The position numbers and the translations under genes are program-made. Positions 5,669-6,564 of a DNA stretch of 6,564 nt are shown here, piece by piece. The notes beneath the pieces were generated by a model, which saw only the letters and a list, made by a program, of their open reading frames with translations, had not been told where the DNA came from and searched no databases. Source of the stretch: Dehalococcoidia bacterium (GTDB lineage Bacteria; Chloroflexota; Dehalococcoidia; GIF9; UBA5629); NCBI GenBank assembly GCA_028715025.1, contig JAQTLG010000097.1, positions 1 through 6,564 on the forward strand, in the 5' to 3' direction. Positions within the stretch are counted from its first letter, which is position 1. Each line of letters starts with the position of its first letter.

Positions 5669-6524
5669 TCTCTTGCCTTCCTACCGAGGTCACTATATAT
5701 GACTCCAACTGATGGGCCAGCAAATGGGCATGGATATCGGATGCCTGTTTGTCATTATTCAGCATTGTGAAAAGAACCGGACCCGATCCGGCCAGATGTA
5801 CCTCGGACGCGCCCGCCCGATGGAAGTCCTCTATATATCTGTCCAGCCCCGGGAAGGCGGCGGGCAAAACCCTCTCGAAAACATTGAAGAGCGCCTGCGG
5901 CCTTCTTTCAGCCCCGCTTTCTAATTGCCGTCTAACGGTTGAGGAGAAGTCGCCGTCAGAATAATGGGCTGGTTTGAGCAGGCTGTAAAGAGCGGCGGTC
6001 TTGCCGGATGGTACCGGCACGCGGGGCCGCAGTAAAACAAACCACGTCTGTTCCAGGTCGGCAAGGGGAGTGATCCGTTCACCCCTCCCCTCAACCAGGC
6101 AGGTGCCCCCATAAATGAGAAACGGCACATCTGACCCGAGCCCGGCCCCGATCGCCGCCAGTTTATCTGCCGTCAATCCGAGCCGCCAGAGGATGTTGAG
6201 ACCGCGCAGCACGGCCGCGGCATCGCTGCTTCCTCCACCCAACCCGGCTCCCGACGGTATATGCTTCTCCAATTCTATGGCAACACCCCGCTTACAACCG
6301 GTGGCGTCGCCCAACGTTTGAGCCGCCCGTAAAGCAAGGTTGTCCCTGTCCTCGACGCCGGGCAGTCTGTGTTTCAGTTCTATGCGGTCGGCAAGCTGCA
6401 GTGTCAATACGTCATGCATACTAATCGCCTGCATAATGCTGGATATATCGTGATAGCCGTCGCTTCGACTGCCCAGTACTTCAAGCACAAGATTAAGCTT
6501 GGCAAATGCCTTCAGCCTCAGCAC
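5658..6524 (-). CDS. ispE: 4-diphosphocytidyl-2-C-methyl-D-erythritol kinase
   Basis: This GHMP kinase phosphorylates CDP-methylerythritol with ATP in the cytoplasmic MEP pathway to IPP/DMAPP. With the GTG start the protein has 288 residues, usual for IspE. Visible signatures are LKAFAKLNL at the N-terminus with catalytic Lys9, SDGYH (21-25) for substrate binding, the ATP loop PSGAGLGGGSSDAA (90-103), GSDVPF (130-135) with catalytic Asp132, and the C-terminal GHMP motif LAGSGPVLF (244-252). An in-frame ATG at 6560 would add 12 residues, but GGGAGG six bases before the GTG at 6524 and the usual family N-terminus (LRLKA.AKLNL) favour the GTG. The gene runs leftward and overlaps the VTT gene by 11 bases. 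Any promoter or preceding operon gene lies beyond the right edge. All key residues appear intact. Confidence 0.95.
   Translation of the reverse strand: MLRLKAFAKLNLVLEVLGSRSDGYHDISSIMQAISMHDVLTLQLADRIELKHRLPGVEDRDNLALRAAQTLGDATGCKRGVAIELEKHIPSGAGLGGGSSDAAAVLRGLNILWRLGLTADKLAAIGAGLGSDVPFLIYGGTCLVEGRGERITPLADLEQTWFVLLRPRVPVPSGKTAALYSLLKPAHYSDGDFSSTVRRQLESGAERRPQALFNVFERVLPAAFPGLDRYIEDFHRAGASEVHLAGSGPVLFTMLNNDKQASDIHAHLLAHQLESYIVTSVGRQEIGC
5676..5682 (-). promoter_or_regulatory. Ribosome binding site supporting the TTG start of the VTT gene
   Basis: Read on the minus strand, AGGAAGG sits within the last codons of ispE, seven bases before the TTG at 5668-5666. No ATG or GTG with a comparable site is available in this frame nearby. 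Confidence 0.7.
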
Positions 6525-6530
6525 TTTCCG

Positions 6531-6536
6531 CCTCCC
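6531..6536 (-). promoter_or_regulatory. Ribosome binding site that sets the ispE GTG start
   Basis: On the minus strand, GGGAGG lies six bases before the GTG at 6524-6522. The alternative ATG at 6560 has only AGGA directly abutting it within the window, which is too close to act as a ribosome binding site. Confidence 0.75.
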
Positions 6537-6564
6537 GCTGCAAGATAAAGGGCCGACCATTCCT

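Noticed and set aside
6518..6562. Tail of an upstream minus-strand gene overlapping the ispE start (frame ending in TGA at 6520-6518)
   Set aside because: The arrangement GTGCTGA would fit a coupled operon, but only about 14 codons are visible and another frame is also open, so no gene can be claimed.

Overview
The window reads as compact bacterial chromosome with moderately high G+C. It holds six protein genes and no RNA genes, mobile elements, CRISPR arrays or origins that I can see. The presence of ispE points to a bacterium using the MEP isoprenoid pathway. The mix of archaeal-looking helical segments, a TrkA-type channel, a CPBP membrane protease, an Aquifex-like C-terminal motif in the tRNA nucleotidyltransferase and this kind of VTT protein suggests Chloroflexota, perhaps Dehalococcoidia. 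That assignment is an inference from protein style, not from a marker gene.

Bases 1-3836, plus strand. The first gene enters from the left edge and is cut at its 5' end. It encodes a single-pass membrane protein with an outward thioredoxin-fold domain lacking cysteines, two fibronectin-III-like domains and a second thioredoxin domain with a CRAC active site. Thirty-one bases later comes a two-helix K+-channel-type protein with a cytoplasmic RCK (TrkA-N/TrkA-C) module and an unusual, shortened selectivity filter. A 141-base spacer (2775-2915) with a clear hairpin separates it from a CPBP-family intramembrane protease.

Bases 3837-5072, plus strand. A class II tRNA nucleotidyltransferase/poly(A) polymerase family gene starts on the base after the protease stop codon (TGAATG), so the two are probably translated from one message.

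Bases 5069-6564, minus strand. ispE and a VTT-domain (DedA-like) membrane protein form a second, leftward operon. The VTT gene starts with TTG inside the end of ispE. Its end overlaps the end of the tRNA nucleotidyltransferase gene by four bases, and an 8-bp inverted repeat brackets both stop codons.

Together the genes cover envelope functions (extracytoplasmic redox protein, ion channel, membrane protease, VTT protein) plus two housekeeping enzymes (tRNA 3'-end maturation, isoprenoid synthesis). I see no clear sign of a new defence or mobile system. The most unusual items are the two-thioredoxin/two-FnIII membrane protein and the channel with the altered filter next to it.
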